From Metasolibacillus meyeri (GTDB lineage: Bacteria > Bacillota > Bacilli > Bacillales_A > Planococcaceae), in assembly GCF_003049505.1 (NCBI RefSeq), contig NZ_PYWN01000006.1:38269-102268 (forward strand): a stretch of DNA of 64,000 nt, read 5' to 3'. Every line of letters begins with the position of its first letter. Positions within the stretch are counted from its first letter, which is position 1. Below, piece after piece: positions 1-9,809 of this stretch. The notes beneath the pieces were generated by a model, which was given only the letters and a program-made list of their open reading frames with translations, searched no databases and was not told the origin of the DNA. The position numbers were made by a program, and so were the translations under genes.

Positions 1-117
1 GTAAAGTTATTTCGCGAATACTGCGAATATTATAGCAATCTATCCAAATTTCATGTAGAATTTAGATGTATGTTGTATGACGATACAATTCTATTAATGA
101 TGGGGGTAATTTTCAAG

Positions 118-2376
118 ATGAAAAACAAACGAAACAAATTTTACGCAGCAACAGCTGCTGTTGCTGTTACAGCTACTGTCGTAGCTGTAACACCTGTATT
201 AGCAGCAAGCTCTTTTTCCGATGTAAAAGCGGATAATGCACATTATGAAGCGATTACAGCATTACATGCAGCAGGTATCATTAGTGGTTACCCAGACGGT
301 ACATTCAAACCAAATAATGACGTAACGCGTGGACAAGCAGCGAAAATTATTGCAGGTGTATTAGGTCTTGATACGAAAGCGGTTGCAAATCCAAACTTTG
401 CGGATATCTCGACATCGCACCAATACTATGGTCCAATCTCGGCATTAGCAGCACTGGATGCGATTGATTATTATGATGATAATACGGTAGAACCAAATGA
501 AGCAATTACACGCGGCGAATTAGCGTTTATGATTGCGCAAGCATTAGGCTTAGAAGCACAAGGCGATAGCCCATTCACAGACGTACCAGCAGATAATGAC
601 TACGCCTATTTTGTAACAGCATTATATGAAGCAGGTATTGGTCAAGGGATTTCGGCTACAGAATTTGGCGTTGACCAAAATGTAAAACGTGGTCAGCTAG
701 CAACACTTATTTTAAATGCAGCCAACTCGTTTATTGAAGTGCCTGAAGTAGAGGTACCAGAAGTAGAAGTACCTGAAGCGCCGGAAGTAACAACAGATGA
801 TTCATTTAAATTAACTGTTTTACATGTTAATGATACACACGCACGTGTAGATAAAATGCCTAAATTAGCGACAGCTGTAAAAGAACAACGCGCAGCGAAA
901 GACAATGTTTTAACATTACATGCAGGCGATGCTTTCAGCGGTACATTATATTTCAATGAATTCCATGGGAAAGCTGATTTAGAGCTATTAAATGGAGTAG
1001 GCTTTGATGCAATGGTATTTGGTAACCATGAATTCGATTTAGGTTCATCGTCTGAAGGGCATCAAGCATTAGCTGATTTTGTAGCTGCAGCTAAATTCTC
1101 ATTTGTTGCGGCAAATGTAGATTTCTCTGCGGATGATAAATTCACAGGTCTATTTACAGACTTAGTTTCAAGCGAACCTGAAAACGGTAAAATCTATTCA
1201 GGGATTGTGAAAGAAATTGATGGTGAAAAAGTAGGAATCTTCGGTTTAACAACAGAAGAAACAAAAGACATCGCATCACCTGATAAAATTACATTCTCAA
1301 ATTATATTGATGAAGCAAAAAAAGCAGTAGCAGCATTTGAAGGTATGGGTGTCAATAAAATTATCGCATTAACACATATCGGCTATAACGATAATCCAAA
1401 TGTTGATAATGATATTTTACTAGCGAAAAATGTACCAGGCATCGACATCATCGTTGGTGGACACGATCATACGAAACTAGAGGAGCCATTTGTTGTTGAT
1501 ACAAACACAGTTGGTGAAGCGAAGGATGTCACATTAATCGTTCAAGCAAATGAATATGTCAACTACTTAGGTACCCTTGATGTAACATTTGATGAGAATG
1601 GTATTGTAACAGAATACGATGGTAAGCTAATTGACCTTGGTGAAGTAGCTGAAGATGCAGCACTAGTAAAATTATTAGCGCCATATAAAGAGCATGTTGA
1701 TGGCGTAAATAACAAAGAAATCGGTGTAACATTAACAGAAGCGTTAACAAATCCACGTGCAAGTGATAACAGCTTAGAAAGTGTTCGTAGCAACGAAACG
1801 GCACTTGGTAATATCATTACAGATGGTATGTTAGCAAAAGCGCAACAATATACAGATAAAACAGTAGTTATGGCATTACAAAATGGTGGCGGAATTCGCG
1901 CAGCAATTCCAGCTGGTAACATTACGGTTGGACAAGTAATTAACGTACTACCGTTTGGTAATACTTTAGCACTTATGGATGTAACTGGTGTAGAATTAAA
2001 AGCAGCATTTGAAGCATCGTTGAAAAATGCACCAAAAGAAAATGGTGGTTTCTTACACATTGCGGGTGCAAAATTAACATATGATTCATCGAAAGAAGTA
2101 GGTTCTCGTGTTGTAACAATCGAGTACTTCGATAAAGCTTCTGGTCAATACGTAGCACTGGAAGACGGCAAAACGTATACAGTGGCAACAAATGCGTTCA
2201 CAGCTAAAGGTGGCGACGGATTTGATATGTTTGCGAAAGCCTATGCAGAAGGTCGCGTAACAGATTTAGGTTTATCAGATTGGGAAAACTTCCAAGAGCA
2301 ACTGCTTTCATTAGAAAAAGTACCAACAACTACAGAAGGACGCATTGTTGATAGTGCGTTACCAACTGAAGAATAA
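118..2376 (+). CDS. SLH-domain cell-surface 5'-nucleotidase / metallophosphoesterase
   Basis: A 752-residue exported protein. It has a Lys/Arg-rich start and hydrophobic signal peptide (residues 1 to about 30), three SLH repeats (about 31-85, 92-147, 152-205) that would anchor it to wall polymer, a Glu/Pro/Val linker, then a two-domain 5'-nucleotidase. Metal-site motifs visible are VNDTHARVD, AGDAFSG, GNHEFD, THIGY and GGHDHT, followed by the substrate domain with QNGGGIRA and PFGN. The family hydrolyses extracellular nucleotides or related phosphoesters; the exact substrate cannot be read. The start chosen is the ATG at 118, which opens the signal peptide and follows GGGGG at 102-106; an in-frame ATG at 70 has no such support. 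No LPXTG sorting signal. A single gene followed by a terminator. Confidence 0.93.
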   Translation: MKNKRNKFYAATAAVAVTATVVAVTPVLAASSFSDVKADNAHYEAITALHAAGIISGYPDGTFKPNNDVTRGQAAKIIAGVLGLDTKAVANPNFADISTSHQYYGPISALAALDAIDYYDDNTVEPNEAITRGELAFMIAQALGLEAQGDSPFTDVPADNDYAYFVTALYEAGIGQGISATEFGVDQNVKRGQLATLILNAANSFIEVPEVEVPEVEVPEAPEVTTDDSFKLTVLHVNDTHARVDKMPKLATAVKEQRAAKDNVLTLHAGDAFSGTLYFNEFHGKADLELLNGVGFDAMVFGNHEFDLGSSSEGHQALADFVAAAKFSFVAANVDFSADDKFTGLFTDLVSSEPENGKIYSGIVKEIDGEKVGIFGLTTEETKDIASPDKITFSNYIDEAKKAVAAFEGMGVNKIIALTHIGYNDNPNVDNDILLAKNVPGIDIIVGGHDHTKLEEPFVVDTNTVGEAKDVTLIVQANEYVNYLGTLDVTFDENGIVTEYDGKLIDLGEVAEDAALVKLLAPYKEHVDGVNNKEIGVTLTEALTNPRASDNSLESVRSNETALGNIITDGMLAKAQQYTDKTVVMALQNGGGIRAAIPAGNITVGQVINVLPFGNTLALMDVTGVELKAAFEASLKNAPKENGGFLHIAGAKLTYDSSKEVGSRVVTIEYFDKASGQYVALEDGKTYTVATNAFTAKGGDGFDMFAKAYAEGRVTDLGLSDWENFQEQLLSLEKVPTTTEGRIVDSALPTEE

Positions 2377-2423
2377 TAGATGATAGCGGTCTAAACTGAT
2401 CATCAAACAATTTAAATAAGGTA

Positions 2424-2485
2424 GGTCCGAACAGTGATGAAGTGTAGGAATTTAGCACTTTGTGAGCTTGTTCGGGCTTTTCTTT
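2424..2485 (+). terminator. Rho-independent terminator after the SLH nucleotidase
   Basis: GTCCGAACA pairs with TGTTCGGGC around a long loop that holds a smaller hairpin, and a T-rich run follows. Confidence 0.75.
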
Positions 2486-2598
2486 TACGCTATAATCTCG
2501 TTATTGCGCCAAACATCCCATTAAATTATCAAAATTCTATTTTTTGTATAATTATAAAGAGTACAAAGTCATAGAATGTTTAAAAATGCAACAAGTCC

Positions 2599-2636
2599 AT
2601 ATTGCTAGAAAATTTACAACATTCGATTAGCAATAT
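2599..2636. promoter_or_regulatory. Inverted repeat overlapping the chemoreceptor promoter
   Basis: ATATTGCTA (2599-2607) is the exact reverse complement of TAGCAATAT (2628-2636), which runs into the -35 box of the next promoter. It could be a regulator binding site; no regulator can be named. Confidence 0.35.
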
Positions 2637-2665
2637 TGACATAGTATAAAAGAAATGAATATAAT
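2636..2665 (+). promoter_or_regulatory. SigA-type promoter for the chemoreceptor gene
   Basis: TTGACA (2636-2641), an 18-nt spacer, then TATAAT (2660-2665). Transcription would start about 20-25 nt before the start codon. It is a vegetative-type promoter, not the SigD form usual for motility genes. Confidence 0.7.
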
Positions 2666-2694
2666 GGTATTGTGTGCAAAAGGGGGCTTTTTGT

Positions 2695-4380
2695 TTGAGT
2701 ATTGGGAAGAAATTATACATATCTTTAGGTACATTAGTCGTAATTATATTCGGTATTTCGCTTTTTAGCTATTTGCAAATAACGAATGTAAATAATAAGT
2801 ATAATGAACTAATAGATAGTCGTTTAGAGCAGGTTTATTTAGCTGCAGATGTACAGTCACGTATAGGGGGACAAGGGGCTTTTTTACGACAATATGTATT
2901 GGCGAAAGGCTCAGATGCATTGTCAAGCTTAGAAAAAGAGCAAGCTGCAATCGCTACTTCGTTAGAGCGATTAGATGAGGTTGTTTCAGGTGGCGAGATG
3001 CAGGAGTTATTAGCCCAATTAGTTGAAGCAAATAATAACTATAGTGATGCAGCTGCACGTGTAATAGGCTTAGTTGACGAAGGCAAAGTAGATAGTGCAA
3101 TTCCGATACTGAATATTGAAGTGCGCAAAGTTCATAATAACTTGAGCGAAGCAGCAAATGCGATGCTCCTTTATAACAAAGACCGCTTTGCAGATACGCA
3201 AAAGCAAACGGGTGAGCAAGTACAACAAGTAACAGTCATTTTAACGGTTATTTCAATTGTTAGTATCATCGTAGGAATCCTAAGCGTTATCGCAATTAGT
3301 CGAGTGGTAATTATGCCGCTAAAGCAATTAGCGGGTGCGGTTGACCAAATTGCAACAGGAGACTTAACGGTTGATGATGTTACAGTAAAATCAAAGGATG
3401 AAGTAGCAACGATTGCCACATCCTTTAATTTGATGAAATCTTCATTGCGTGAATTGATTTCTGTTGCAAACGAGAATGCTGAGCAGCTTTCCAACATATC
3501 GAGAGAACTTACGACAAGTACAGCACAAGTATCATCGACATCTACAACGGTTGCGAGTAGCATAGAACAAATTTCAGCAAGCACACATGGATCATCGCAA
3601 ATTGCAACAGACACATCTGTAGCGATGGATGAAACAGCATTCGGTATTCAAAATATTGCCGAATCTACTCAAACTGTACACAATGAAGCGCAAAATACGC
3701 AAGTAGTTGCGAGTAAGGGGCTTGTGACAATTGCAGATGCGAAAGAACAAATGCAAGATATTTATAGCTCGACAAAGTTAACGACAGAGCTTATTTCAAA
3801 GCTCATTACACATTCAGAGCAAATTCAGAGCATTTCCAATGTTATTACAGATATTACAGACCAAACCAACTTATTAGCTTTGAATGCGGCTATTGAAGCG
3901 GCAAGAGCTGGTGAACATGGTAAAGGCTTTGCTGTTGTAGCGGACGAAGTGAGAAAGTTAGCTGAGCAGTCAAAGTCATCAGCCAATTTAATCGTCAATT
4001 TAACAGCTGAAATTTTACATGAAACGAGAAATGTAGAAGGTGCTGTTGCCGAAAGCTTGCAACGTGTTGAAACAGGTGTGAAAGTCATTGAAGTGGCTGG
4101 TGATTCATTCAATCAAATTACAGGCGCTGTCGAAAATATGACAATGCTTATTGCGGATGCGTCTGCTGTGACGGAGCAAATTTCTGCTGCGACAGAGGAA
4201 GTTTCTGCATCTGTATCAGAGCTTGCATCGAATGTTAACGGTGTTGCGGGGAATACGGAGCAAATCGCGTTACAAATCGGCGATCAAGTAGCCTCAATCC
4301 AAGAGATTAACGCTGTATCGGCTGAGCTTGAAATTAAAGCAGAAGAGCTTGCGAAAGCGATTGCAAAATTCAAAATTTAG
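2695..4380 (+). CDS. Methyl-accepting chemotaxis protein
   Basis: A 561-residue membrane chemoreceptor. Order: TM1 near residues 8-28, an extracytoplasmic four-helix-bundle type sensor (about 30-180), TM2 (about 180-203), HAMP (about 205-257) and a cytoplasmic methyl-accepting coiled coil. The hairpin tip that contacts CheA and CheW is clear ([17 protein letters not shown], then [18 protein letters not shown]). The ligand is unknown. The start chosen is TTG at 2695, eight bases after AGGGGG (2681-2686); a GTG at 2674 lies upstream of that ribosome binding site. No che genes are nearby, so it is an orphan receptor. Confidence 0.92.
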   Translation: MSIGKKLYISLGTLVVIIFGISLFSYLQITNVNNKYNELIDSRLEQVYLAADVQSRIGGQGAFLRQYVLAKGSDALSSLEKEQAAIATSLERLDEVVSGGEMQELLAQLVEANNNYSDAAARVIGLVDEGKVDSAIPILNIEVRKVHNNLSEAANAMLLYNKDRFADTQKQTGEQVQQVTVILTVISIVSIIVGILSVIAISRVVIMPLKQLAGAVDQIATGDLTVDDVTVKSKDEVATIATSFNLMKSSLRELISVANENAEQLSNISRELTTSTAQVSSTSTTVASSIEQISASTHGSSQIATDTSVAMDETAFGIQNIAESTQTVHNEAQNTQVVASKGLVTIADAKEQMQDIYSSTKLTTELISKLITHSEQIQSISNVITDITDQTNLLALNAAIEAARAGEHGKGFAVVADEVRKLAEQSKSSANLIVNLTAEILHETRNVEGAVAESLQRVETGVKVIEVAGDSFNQITGAVENMTMLIADASAVTEQISAATEEVSASVSELASNVNGVAGNTEQIALQIGDQVASIQEINAVSAELEIKAEELAKAIAKFKI

Positions 4381-4406
4381 CCAGATTGATAAAGTGGGCA
4401 AGCCTA

Positions 4407-4444
4407 AGCAGTACAAACCAATACCAAGGTTTGTACTGCTTTTT
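4407..4444 (+). terminator. Terminator after the chemoreceptor gene
   Basis: A perfect 13-bp stem (4407-4419 with 4428-4440), 8-nt loop, then TTTT. Confidence 0.9.
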
Positions 4445-4577
4445 GGTTGTTATTCAAATATAATGTAGAATATCGGTAGGGTTTATAAAAGTTCTTACTG
4501 ATGGAAGGTTCACTTTGTCTCAGTAGAATCAAGGCAAAAGAATAAGTAAGCTGAAATTTTTTCAATAGGAGGAAAAA

Positions 4578-5123
4578 ATGAGATTCAGTAAGCAACAGCA
4601 GCAATTTGAAAGCTTTTTAACTGATAAATTAAAAGGGAAAGTAAAGTTATATGCAACGGTGCATCGCAAGGCGCATGATCAGCCTAGTAAGCTATGGATT
4701 ACGTATCATCAACAAGAAATATTACGCGCGGATGATTTAGCCTTTCAAGTGTATGTGAACCGACAATATGAAGAGAAAACAGTAAATTTAGCGAGAATCC
4801 CATATAACGAAAACTGGGCAATCATGATGCAATCAGAGGAACGGCAAGCGCTTGTGAATATCAGTGATCAAATTGAGCAGGAGGCGGTGGCGCAAGGGCT
4901 TTATCCAGCATGGTGGTTCTACCAAGCATTGGCTATTTTTTATACGCTGTCAATCGAGGATGCTTTATGTCATGAACACCCTATCATACAAGCTTTGGCA
5001 ATGCTTGATCGCAGGCTCGGCAAGCGCAAACTCACAATATTGAAGCCACAGCACCTGCTCGTTGAAAAGTTTCATGCGTTACGCTGCGAAGTAGAGGGAA
5101 TTCGAGTTTTATATAGCTCGTAG
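4578..5123 (+). CDS. Hypothetical protein, possibly SF0329 family
   Basis: A 181-residue soluble protein with no signal peptide or membrane segment, starting at an ATG behind a good AGGAGG. The N-terminal part (an FESFL segment, then a basic strand and a WITYHQQEIL stretch) reminds me of the SF0329 family of small uncharacterised proteins, but this is memory of pattern only. The C-terminal half is helical (AWWFYQALAIFYTLSIEDAL). No catalytic motif is visible. Transcribed alone between two terminators. Confidence 0.7.
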   Translation: MRFSKQQQQFESFLTDKLKGKVKLYATVHRKAHDQPSKLWITYHQQEILRADDLAFQVYVNRQYEEKTVNLARIPYNENWAIMMQSEERQALVNISDQIEQEAVAQGLYPAWWFYQALAIFYTLSIEDALCHEHPIIQALAMLDRRLGKRKLTILKPQHLLVEKFHALRCEVEGIRVLYSS

Positions 5124-5146
5124 AAGTGTAAAGCAAAAAAATAGAA

Positions 5147-5179
5147 ACTGTCTGAAAAGATAATCCCTTTTCAGACAGT
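5147..5179. terminator. Bidirectional terminator between convergent genes
   Basis: ACTGTCTGAAAAG (5147-5159) pairs perfectly with CTTTTCAGACAGT (5167-5179). It sits between the + gene ending at 5123 and the - gene ending at 5190. Confidence 0.85.
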
Positions 5180-5189
5180 CTCTTAAGCG

Positions 5190-5483
5190 TTACCAAGAAA
5201 CATTGGCAACCATGCCCTCTTCATCATCGATATCAAGCGAGATTCTTGCGCTAATTGAATCGCGTTGTAGCTCTTCATCGATATAAAGGCGTAAAGCGGT
5301 AATAAAATTAACTGTATTGTACAGCTCAACTTGTCCATTGACATAGGCTTCAGCCGTATAGCCTGCTAAATCATCGTACATAAGCTCGACTTCTACATCG
5401 CTAGGCTGGACATGCTTAAAGCGTGCATGGAAAATGCAAATCGCATTAATTAAATCTTGCTCCATTAATTTTAGTTGTTCCAT
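5190..5483 (-). CDS. YxcD-like protein (DUF2653)
   Basis: A 97-residue acidic protein with the DUF2653 pattern seen in B. subtilis YxcD: an N-terminal EQDLINAICIF helix, a DVEVELMYDD strand, GYTAEAYVNG and an acidic C-terminus. Function unknown. It starts inside the end of the upstream gene (13-bp overlap at 5471-5483), so the two are probably translationally coupled. The same pairing with a small secreted membrane protein is what I recall for Bacillus yxcD and its neighbour. Confidence 0.8.
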   Translation of the reverse strand: MEQLKLMEQDLINAICIFHARFKHVQPSDVEVELMYDDLAGYTAEAYVNGQVELYNTVNFITALRLYIDEELQRDSISARISLDIDDEEGMVANVSW

Positions 5484-5935
5484 GTTTTAGTTGTCTCAGC
5501 TTTCTTTTTACGTGTCATCACTTGATAAATTTTAACACATAGGAATACGATGACCATAATAGCTGCGGCATTGACCATAAAGCCTAAAATGGAACCTAAA
5601 ATACCTAAATCGCCAAATAGGCTACCGAATAATAAACCAGCTAAACCACCGATAAATAAGCCCTTCATTAAGCCACCAGATGTGAAGCCGCCTTTTTTCG
5701 TTTGTGCTGTATCATTGTTTGATTTATTTGTATTGTTTTGGTTTGTTGTTGCATTGTTATTGTCTTTGTTATCTTTTTGAATATTAGACTTATTGCTATC
5801 TTGTGAATTAAAGCCCTTTTTCCCTGATTTATAAGACTTTGCTTCTACTTGGTGGTCACCACCGAAAAAGATTGTTGTTCCTACACTTGAAAAGACAAGT
5901 GTAAATGCTAAAAATACTGCTGCTAATTTCTTCAT
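5471..5935 (-). CDS. Signal-peptide membrane protein with Asn/Lys-rich linker
   Basis: A 154-residue protein: N-terminal signal peptide (LAAVFLAFTLVFSSVG), a low-complexity Asn/Lys/Asp/Thr-rich linker (about residues 35-80), then a Gly-rich hydrophobic segment (GLFIGGLAGLLFGSLFG) and a second membrane span, ending in a short basic tail. The Gly-rich segment resembles small Tim44-like membrane proteins of Bacillus. Good CGGAGG ribosome binding site. First gene of a two-gene operon with the DUF2653 protein. Function unknown. Confidence 0.8.
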   Translation of the reverse strand: MKKLAAVFLAFTLVFSSVGTTIFFGGDHQVEAKSYKSGKKGFNSQDSNKSNIQKDNKDNNNATTNQNNTNKSNNDTAQTKKGGFTSGGLMKGLFIGGLAGLLFGSLFGDLGILGSILGFMVNAAAIMVIVFLCVKIYQVMTRKKKAETTKTWNN

Positions 5936-5974
5936 TTCTTTCCTCCGTTATTCTTATAATCAATTGTGTGTCAG

Positions 5975-6000
5975 GTTTTTTTCGAACTTGTTCGAAAAAC
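5975..6000. repeat. Palindrome upstream of the 5935 gene
   Basis: GTTTTTTTCGAAC then TT then GTTCGAAAAAC, centred at 5988/5989 and 40-65 bp upstream of the - strand start. It may be an operator. The CGAAC/GTTCG halves are only two bases apart, so it is not a standard LexA box. Confidence 0.4.
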
Positions 6001-6145
6001 TCCTTTAATAGTATAGCAAAATAGCGAATCGAAGAAAAATAAATACGCTAAAATTTTATGAAAAATAACTGGAGCGTAATGGCTACAACGCTATGCTGAT
6101 GTGAAAAAATATGGTATCGTTGTACAAGATGAAGGGGGAGGCAAT

Positions 6146-6715
6146 ATGTCAGCACAAAAGCATTATAACGGTCTTATTTTATTAGCATCATACATACAGC
6201 GCATTTACATAGCGGAAAAAATTAATGAACGCACAGGGCAGCAAACAGGCACAGCTCGTTTATCAACAGCAAAAAAATATTTAGACGAACTCAATATGAT
6301 GATGCCTTTATTTGAGCAAACATTGGAATTAACAAATACACAATTAAATCGCGTAAAAGAAATAACAGCGAGCACGAAGCATTTAATGGAAGGCTATTTT
6401 CCACAACTACCCGCAACATTCGAACAGAAGCTTGTAATTGTGGGCTCTTCCTTATACGGTGAGCAAGCAATGAATGCAGGTGTTTTGCGTTTAGGGCAGC
6501 TATTTCAACAAGAGGTTGGCAAAGACTTTACGATGCGTGTAAAATTTTATGAGGAACGCACCCAATTTATTGATGCGGTCGTCCATACGCTTCATAACAA
6601 GGAAGAAGTAGAGGAAAACTTGCAGCAAATACTGGCGAATTGGTTTGAAGGCATCATGGCCAATCGTTCATATGTATTGCAGGATATGGATAAAATTGAC
6701 CAATTTTTCGCTTGA
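6146..6715 (+). CDS. Hypothetical helical cytoplasmic protein
   Basis: A 189-residue, mainly helical, soluble protein that I do not recognise. It contains the segments NGLILLASYIQRIYIAEKI and LDELNMMMPLFEQTLELT and ends in a hydrophobic helix (DKIDQFFA). No catalytic motif. The start chosen is ATG 6146, directly after GGGGGAGG (6133-6140); an in-frame ATG at 6101 would add 15 residues but lacks a ribosome binding site. The argS promoter overlaps its 3' end. Confidence 0.75.
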   Translation: MSAQKHYNGLILLASYIQRIYIAEKINERTGQQTGTARLSTAKKYLDELNMMMPLFEQTLELTNTQLNRVKEITASTKHLMEGYFPQLPATFEQKLVIVGSSLYGEQAMNAGVLRLGQLFQQEVGKDFTMRVKFYEERTQFIDAVVHTLHNKEEVEENLQQILANWFEGIMANRSYVLQDMDKIDQFFA

Positions 6716-6740
6716 CGCATGTAACGTTCATTGTTAGAAT
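6712..6740 (+). promoter_or_regulatory. Promoter of the argS T-box transcript
   Basis: TTGACG (6712-6717), 17-nt spacer, TAGAAT (6735-6740), just before the T-box leader. The -35 box overlaps the last codons of the preceding gene. Confidence 0.7.
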
Positions 6741-6746
6741 AATGTA

Positions 6747-6984
6747 AATTCGATGAAAAAGACAGTAGCTATTTGAGTGAGTGCAAGCGAGTTAGGGACG
6801 GTGTGAGCCTAATACGATCAAAATAGTGAAGCGCACTTTGGAGAAGTTGCCTGAATAATGAAGTAGGGTCAATCGGGGAAGCTACCTCGTTAACAAGATG
6901 TAAGTGGTCACGTGATGTGACAACTAGAGTGGTACCACGGGAACGCACAGCTCTCGTCTCTATTTTTAGAGGCGAGGGCTTTTT
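6747..6984 (+). promoter_or_regulatory. T-box leader controlling argS
   Basis: A long structured leader with the conserved T-box sequence AGAGTGGTACCACGG at 6926-6940. A stem-loop terminator follows: GCTCTCGTCTCTA (6950-6962) with TAGAGGCGAGGGC (6967-6979), then TTTTT. In such leaders, uncharged tRNA pairs with the T-box bulge and stabilises the antiterminator. A CGA (Arg) triplet in the likely specifier region near 6815-6820 fits tRNA-Arg sensing and the gene that follows, though I did not fold the leader to prove which triplet is exposed. Confidence 0.92.
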
Positions 6985-7016
6985 GTATTAAATGGATATC
7001 AAAAGGAGAGAAAAAC

Positions 7017-8690
7017 ATGAAACAACAATTAGCCGCTTTAATTAGTGCAGCATTGCAACATGATTTATCATTAACAGAGGTCACAGCATTACTTGAAAAG
7101 CCAAAATATGAGCATTTAGGTGATCTCGCCTTTCCTTGCTTTACATTAGCGAAAAAATATAAAAAGTCACCAGCAATGATTGCGAGCGAAGTAGCACAAC
7201 ATATACAAGCAGATTTTATTAAAGAGGTGAAGGTAGAGGGAGCTTATATTAATTTTTATTTACAGCAGTTACCGATTGCACAGCAAGTGGTCACACAAAT
7301 TCTCACTGAGCGCGAGCACTACGGTACACGCCCTGCTACAAAGGAGACAATTGCGCTTGATTTTTCAGCACCCAATATTGCAAAGCCGTTCTCCATGGGG
7401 CATTTACGCTCGACTGTTATCGGCAATGCACTTGCAAATATCGCTGAAAAAATGGGTTATCGTACAGAGCGTATCAATCATTTAGGGGATTGGGGTACAC
7501 AGTTTGGCAAGCTGATTGTTGCCTACAAATTATGGGGCAATCAGGAAGCGATTGAGGCAGCTCCGATTGCTGAGCTCTTAAACATTTATGTGCGTTTCCA
7601 CGAGGAGGCAGAGCACAATGAAGACTTGAACGAGCAGGCGCGCCAAGCATTTAAGGCACTTGAAGATGGCGATGAGGAGGCACATGCATTATGGCAATGG
7701 TTTAGAGATGCCTCTTTGCAGGAATTCCAATCGATTTACCAATTGCTTGGGGTTGCCTTTGATCACTATAATGGCGAGGCCTTTTATAACGATAAAATGG
7801 CGCGCATTGTCGCAGAGCTAGAAGCAAAGCAGCTATTGGTAGAATCGGACGGTGCAATGGTTGTTCCGTTAGCGGATATGCCACCATGTTTAATTAAGAA
7901 AAACGATGGTGCCACATTGTATGCAACGCGTGATTTAGCAGCGGCAGTCTATCGTCAGGAAACTTATGCACCAGTAAAAGTCTTTTATGTCGTGGGAAAT
8001 GAGCAGTCGCTACATTTCAAGCAATTATTTGCGGTATTGCAGCAAATGGGCTACGAATGGGCAAAGAATTATGCACATATTCCATTTGGTATGATGTTGA
8101 TTGGTGGCAAAAAGATGTCGACAAGAAAAGGAAAAATTGTGCTGCTAGCAGATGTCTTAAAAGAGGCAATCGCTACGGCTTTCCATAATATCGAAGAGAA
8201 AAACCCGACGCTTGTACATAAGGAAGAAGTGGCGCAAGAGGTTGGCATTGGCGCGGTTATTTTTAATGATTTGAAAAACGACCGCATGCACGATATCGAT
8301 TTTGATATTGAGCAAATGGTGACATTTGAAGGAGAAACAGGCCCTTATGTGCAATATGCTTATGCGCGCATTCAAACGCTATTAAAGAAAGGTGCTTATG
8401 TAGCGAATCAGGAAGCAATCACTCATCTAGACGAAACGGCATGGCCATTAATTAAACAATTGCAGGACTTTCCAGACAGCGTAGCAAAAGCATTTAACGA
8501 TGCAGATCCATCACAAATTGCTAAATATAGCTTGCAGCTAGCACGTAGCTTTAATAAATATTATGCACAAACGAAGTTGCTAAGCGCTGACGAATACCAG
8601 CAAGCACGTTTAGCTGTCGCACATTGCGTGGCGCTGGTGTTAAGCGAAAGCTTGCGTTTATTAGGCATTGCAAGCCCAAAGGAGATGTAG
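7017..8690 (+). CDS. argS: Arginyl-tRNA synthetase
   Basis: A 557-residue class I aminoacyl-tRNA synthetase that charges tRNA-Arg in the cytoplasm. Order: N-terminal Arg_S N domain (about 1-85), Rossmann catalytic core with the HIGH-type signature PFSMGHLRSTVIGNAL and a KMSTRKG loop, then the DALR anticodon-binding domain starting near PYVQYAYARIQTLLKK. The length is normal for the family. Good GGAGAG ribosome binding site. Expression is controlled by the T-box upstream. A phosphoesterase gene follows four bases later. Confidence 0.97.
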   Translation: MKQQLAALISAALQHDLSLTEVTALLEKPKYEHLGDLAFPCFTLAKKYKKSPAMIASEVAQHIQADFIKEVKVEGAYINFYLQQLPIAQQVVTQILTEREHYGTRPATKETIALDFSAPNIAKPFSMGHLRSTVIGNALANIAEKMGYRTERINHLGDWGTQFGKLIVAYKLWGNQEAIEAAPIAELLNIYVRFHEEAEHNEDLNEQARQAFKALEDGDEEAHALWQWFRDASLQEFQSIYQLLGVAFDHYNGEAFYNDKMARIVAELEAKQLLVESDGAMVVPLADMPPCLIKKNDGATLYATRDLAAAVYRQETYAPVKVFYVVGNEQSLHFKQLFAVLQQMGYEWAKNYAHIPFGMMLIGGKKMSTRKGKIVLLADVLKEAIATAFHNIEEKNPTLVHKEEVAQEVGIGAVIFNDLKNDRMHDIDFDIEQMVTFEGETGPYVQYAYARIQTLLKKGAYVANQEAITHLDETAWPLIKQLQDFPDSVAKAFNDADPSQIAKYSLQLARSFNKYYAQTKLLSADEYQQARLAVAHCVALVLSESLRLLGIASPKEM

Positions 8691-8694
8691 CAGT

Positions 8695-9420
8695 ATGCAA
8701 TTTGCCCTTTTAACAGATATACATGGCAATGCGGTCGCTTTACAGGCAGTGTTACAGGATATAGCGGTGCGCGGTGTAGAGCAAATTTATTGTACAGGTG
8801 ATCTAATTGGTATTGGTCATCAATCGAATGAAGTATTGCAGCTATTAACGACTTTGCCACATTGTGAGGTAGTGAGTGGCAATCATGATGAGGCAGTGCT
8901 AGCGATTATCGGAGAACAGCCGTATCCGAAAAGTCATGCAGCGATTCGTGCACATCATGAATGGATTGCGGAGCGGCTTGACGAGGCATATATTCCTTTC
9001 TTACAGCAGCTACCCCGTGAAATAGAAAAAACAATAAATACGCAGCGCTTTTTATTCACGCATTATGCATTGAGAGGCAAGGGCATCCCTTTTCATGAAG
9101 ACCCGTTCGCATCAATTCATGAGCCGTCACTCGAAAATATGGAAAAAATATTTCAGGATTATCCTGCTTATGATTGCATTTGCTTTGGACATCATCATCC
9201 AAAGCACTTCTTTCAAAGCAATGAAACGCTATATATAAACCCTGGAGCGCTTGGCTGTAACAGCAAAAATAAAGCGAAATATGCCATTTGTACAGTTGAT
9301 ACAGGAATTCATTGGAATTTTATCGAAGTGGAATACGATGCTGCTCCATTCCTCGCAGATTTTAAGCGAATGAATATTCCTGACAAAGAGTTTATTTTAA
9401 AAGCCTTTTATGAGCAATAA
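8695..9420 (+). CDS. Calcineurin-like metallophosphoesterase
   Basis: A 241-residue dinuclear-metal phosphoesterase of the YfcE/DUF2437 type. Motifs in order: TDIHGNAVAL, CTGDLIGIG, SGNHDEAVL, THYALRG and FGHHHPKHF, which together give the full metal-binding set. The substrate is not identifiable. The start is ATG 8695; its AAAGGAG lies inside the end of argS, and the four-base gap indicates co-transcription with argS under the T-box. Confidence 0.88.
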   Translation: MQFALLTDIHGNAVALQAVLQDIAVRGVEQIYCTGDLIGIGHQSNEVLQLLTTLPHCEVVSGNHDEAVLAIIGEQPYPKSHAAIRAHHEWIAERLDEAYIPFLQQLPREIEKTINTQRFLFTHYALRGKGIPFHEDPFASIHEPSLENMEKIFQDYPAYDCICFGHHHPKHFFQSNETLYINPGALGCNSKNKAKYAICTVDTGIHWNFIEVEYDAAPFLADFKRMNIPDKEFILKAFYEQ

Positions 9421-9424
9421 TCCA

Positions 9425-9688
9425 TTATTTCATCCGCAAGCTAATAAAAATAAGCAAAATCCCACTAAATAGGCACAGCATTTTCGATAGCGATATTTTA
9501 TCTTGCATGCCAGCTAAACCGATACCTGTTGTGATAATAAAAATAATGGGACCGACAAGCGCAAGGGAAGTATTAACAACAAAAGCCTTTTCTAAATTGC
9601 CGAGCTTGTACATCAAAAGCGCGGCTGCAATATCGATGCTGCCTGATAAAATCCGTAGCCAAATCATATAGAGAAGTGCTAGTTCCAA
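9425..9688 (-). CDS. YqhV-like membrane protein (DUF2619)
   Basis: An 87-residue protein with three hydrophobic segments. The N-terminal LLYMIWLRILSGSIDIAAA, the ALVGPIIFIITT centre and the GLAGMQDKISLSKML turn fit the DUF2619 family named after B. subtilis YqhV. Function unknown. The start is TTG behind AAAGGTGGG. In B. subtilis yqhV sits beside the spoIIIA operon; here it stands alone, convergent with the phosphoesterase gene. Confidence 0.75.
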   Translation of the reverse strand: MELALLYMIWLRILSGSIDIAAALLMYKLGNLEKAFVVNTSLALVGPIIFIITTGIGLAGMQDKISLSKMLCLFSGILLIFISLRMK

Positions 9689-9809
9689 TCATGTCCCACC
9701 TTTCCTTGCTACTATATGAGGTGGGGGAGGGAAATATTAAAAGTGATTGACTATCTATTAAAAAACGTATAGATGGATGTAATAAAAAATTTAGAAGGAA
9801 AGGATGCAA

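Noticed and set aside
5975..6000. CGAAC/GTTCG palindrome as a LexA (SOS) box
   Set aside because: The Bacillus LexA box needs four bases between the halves; here only two lie between them, and no SOS-type gene follows.
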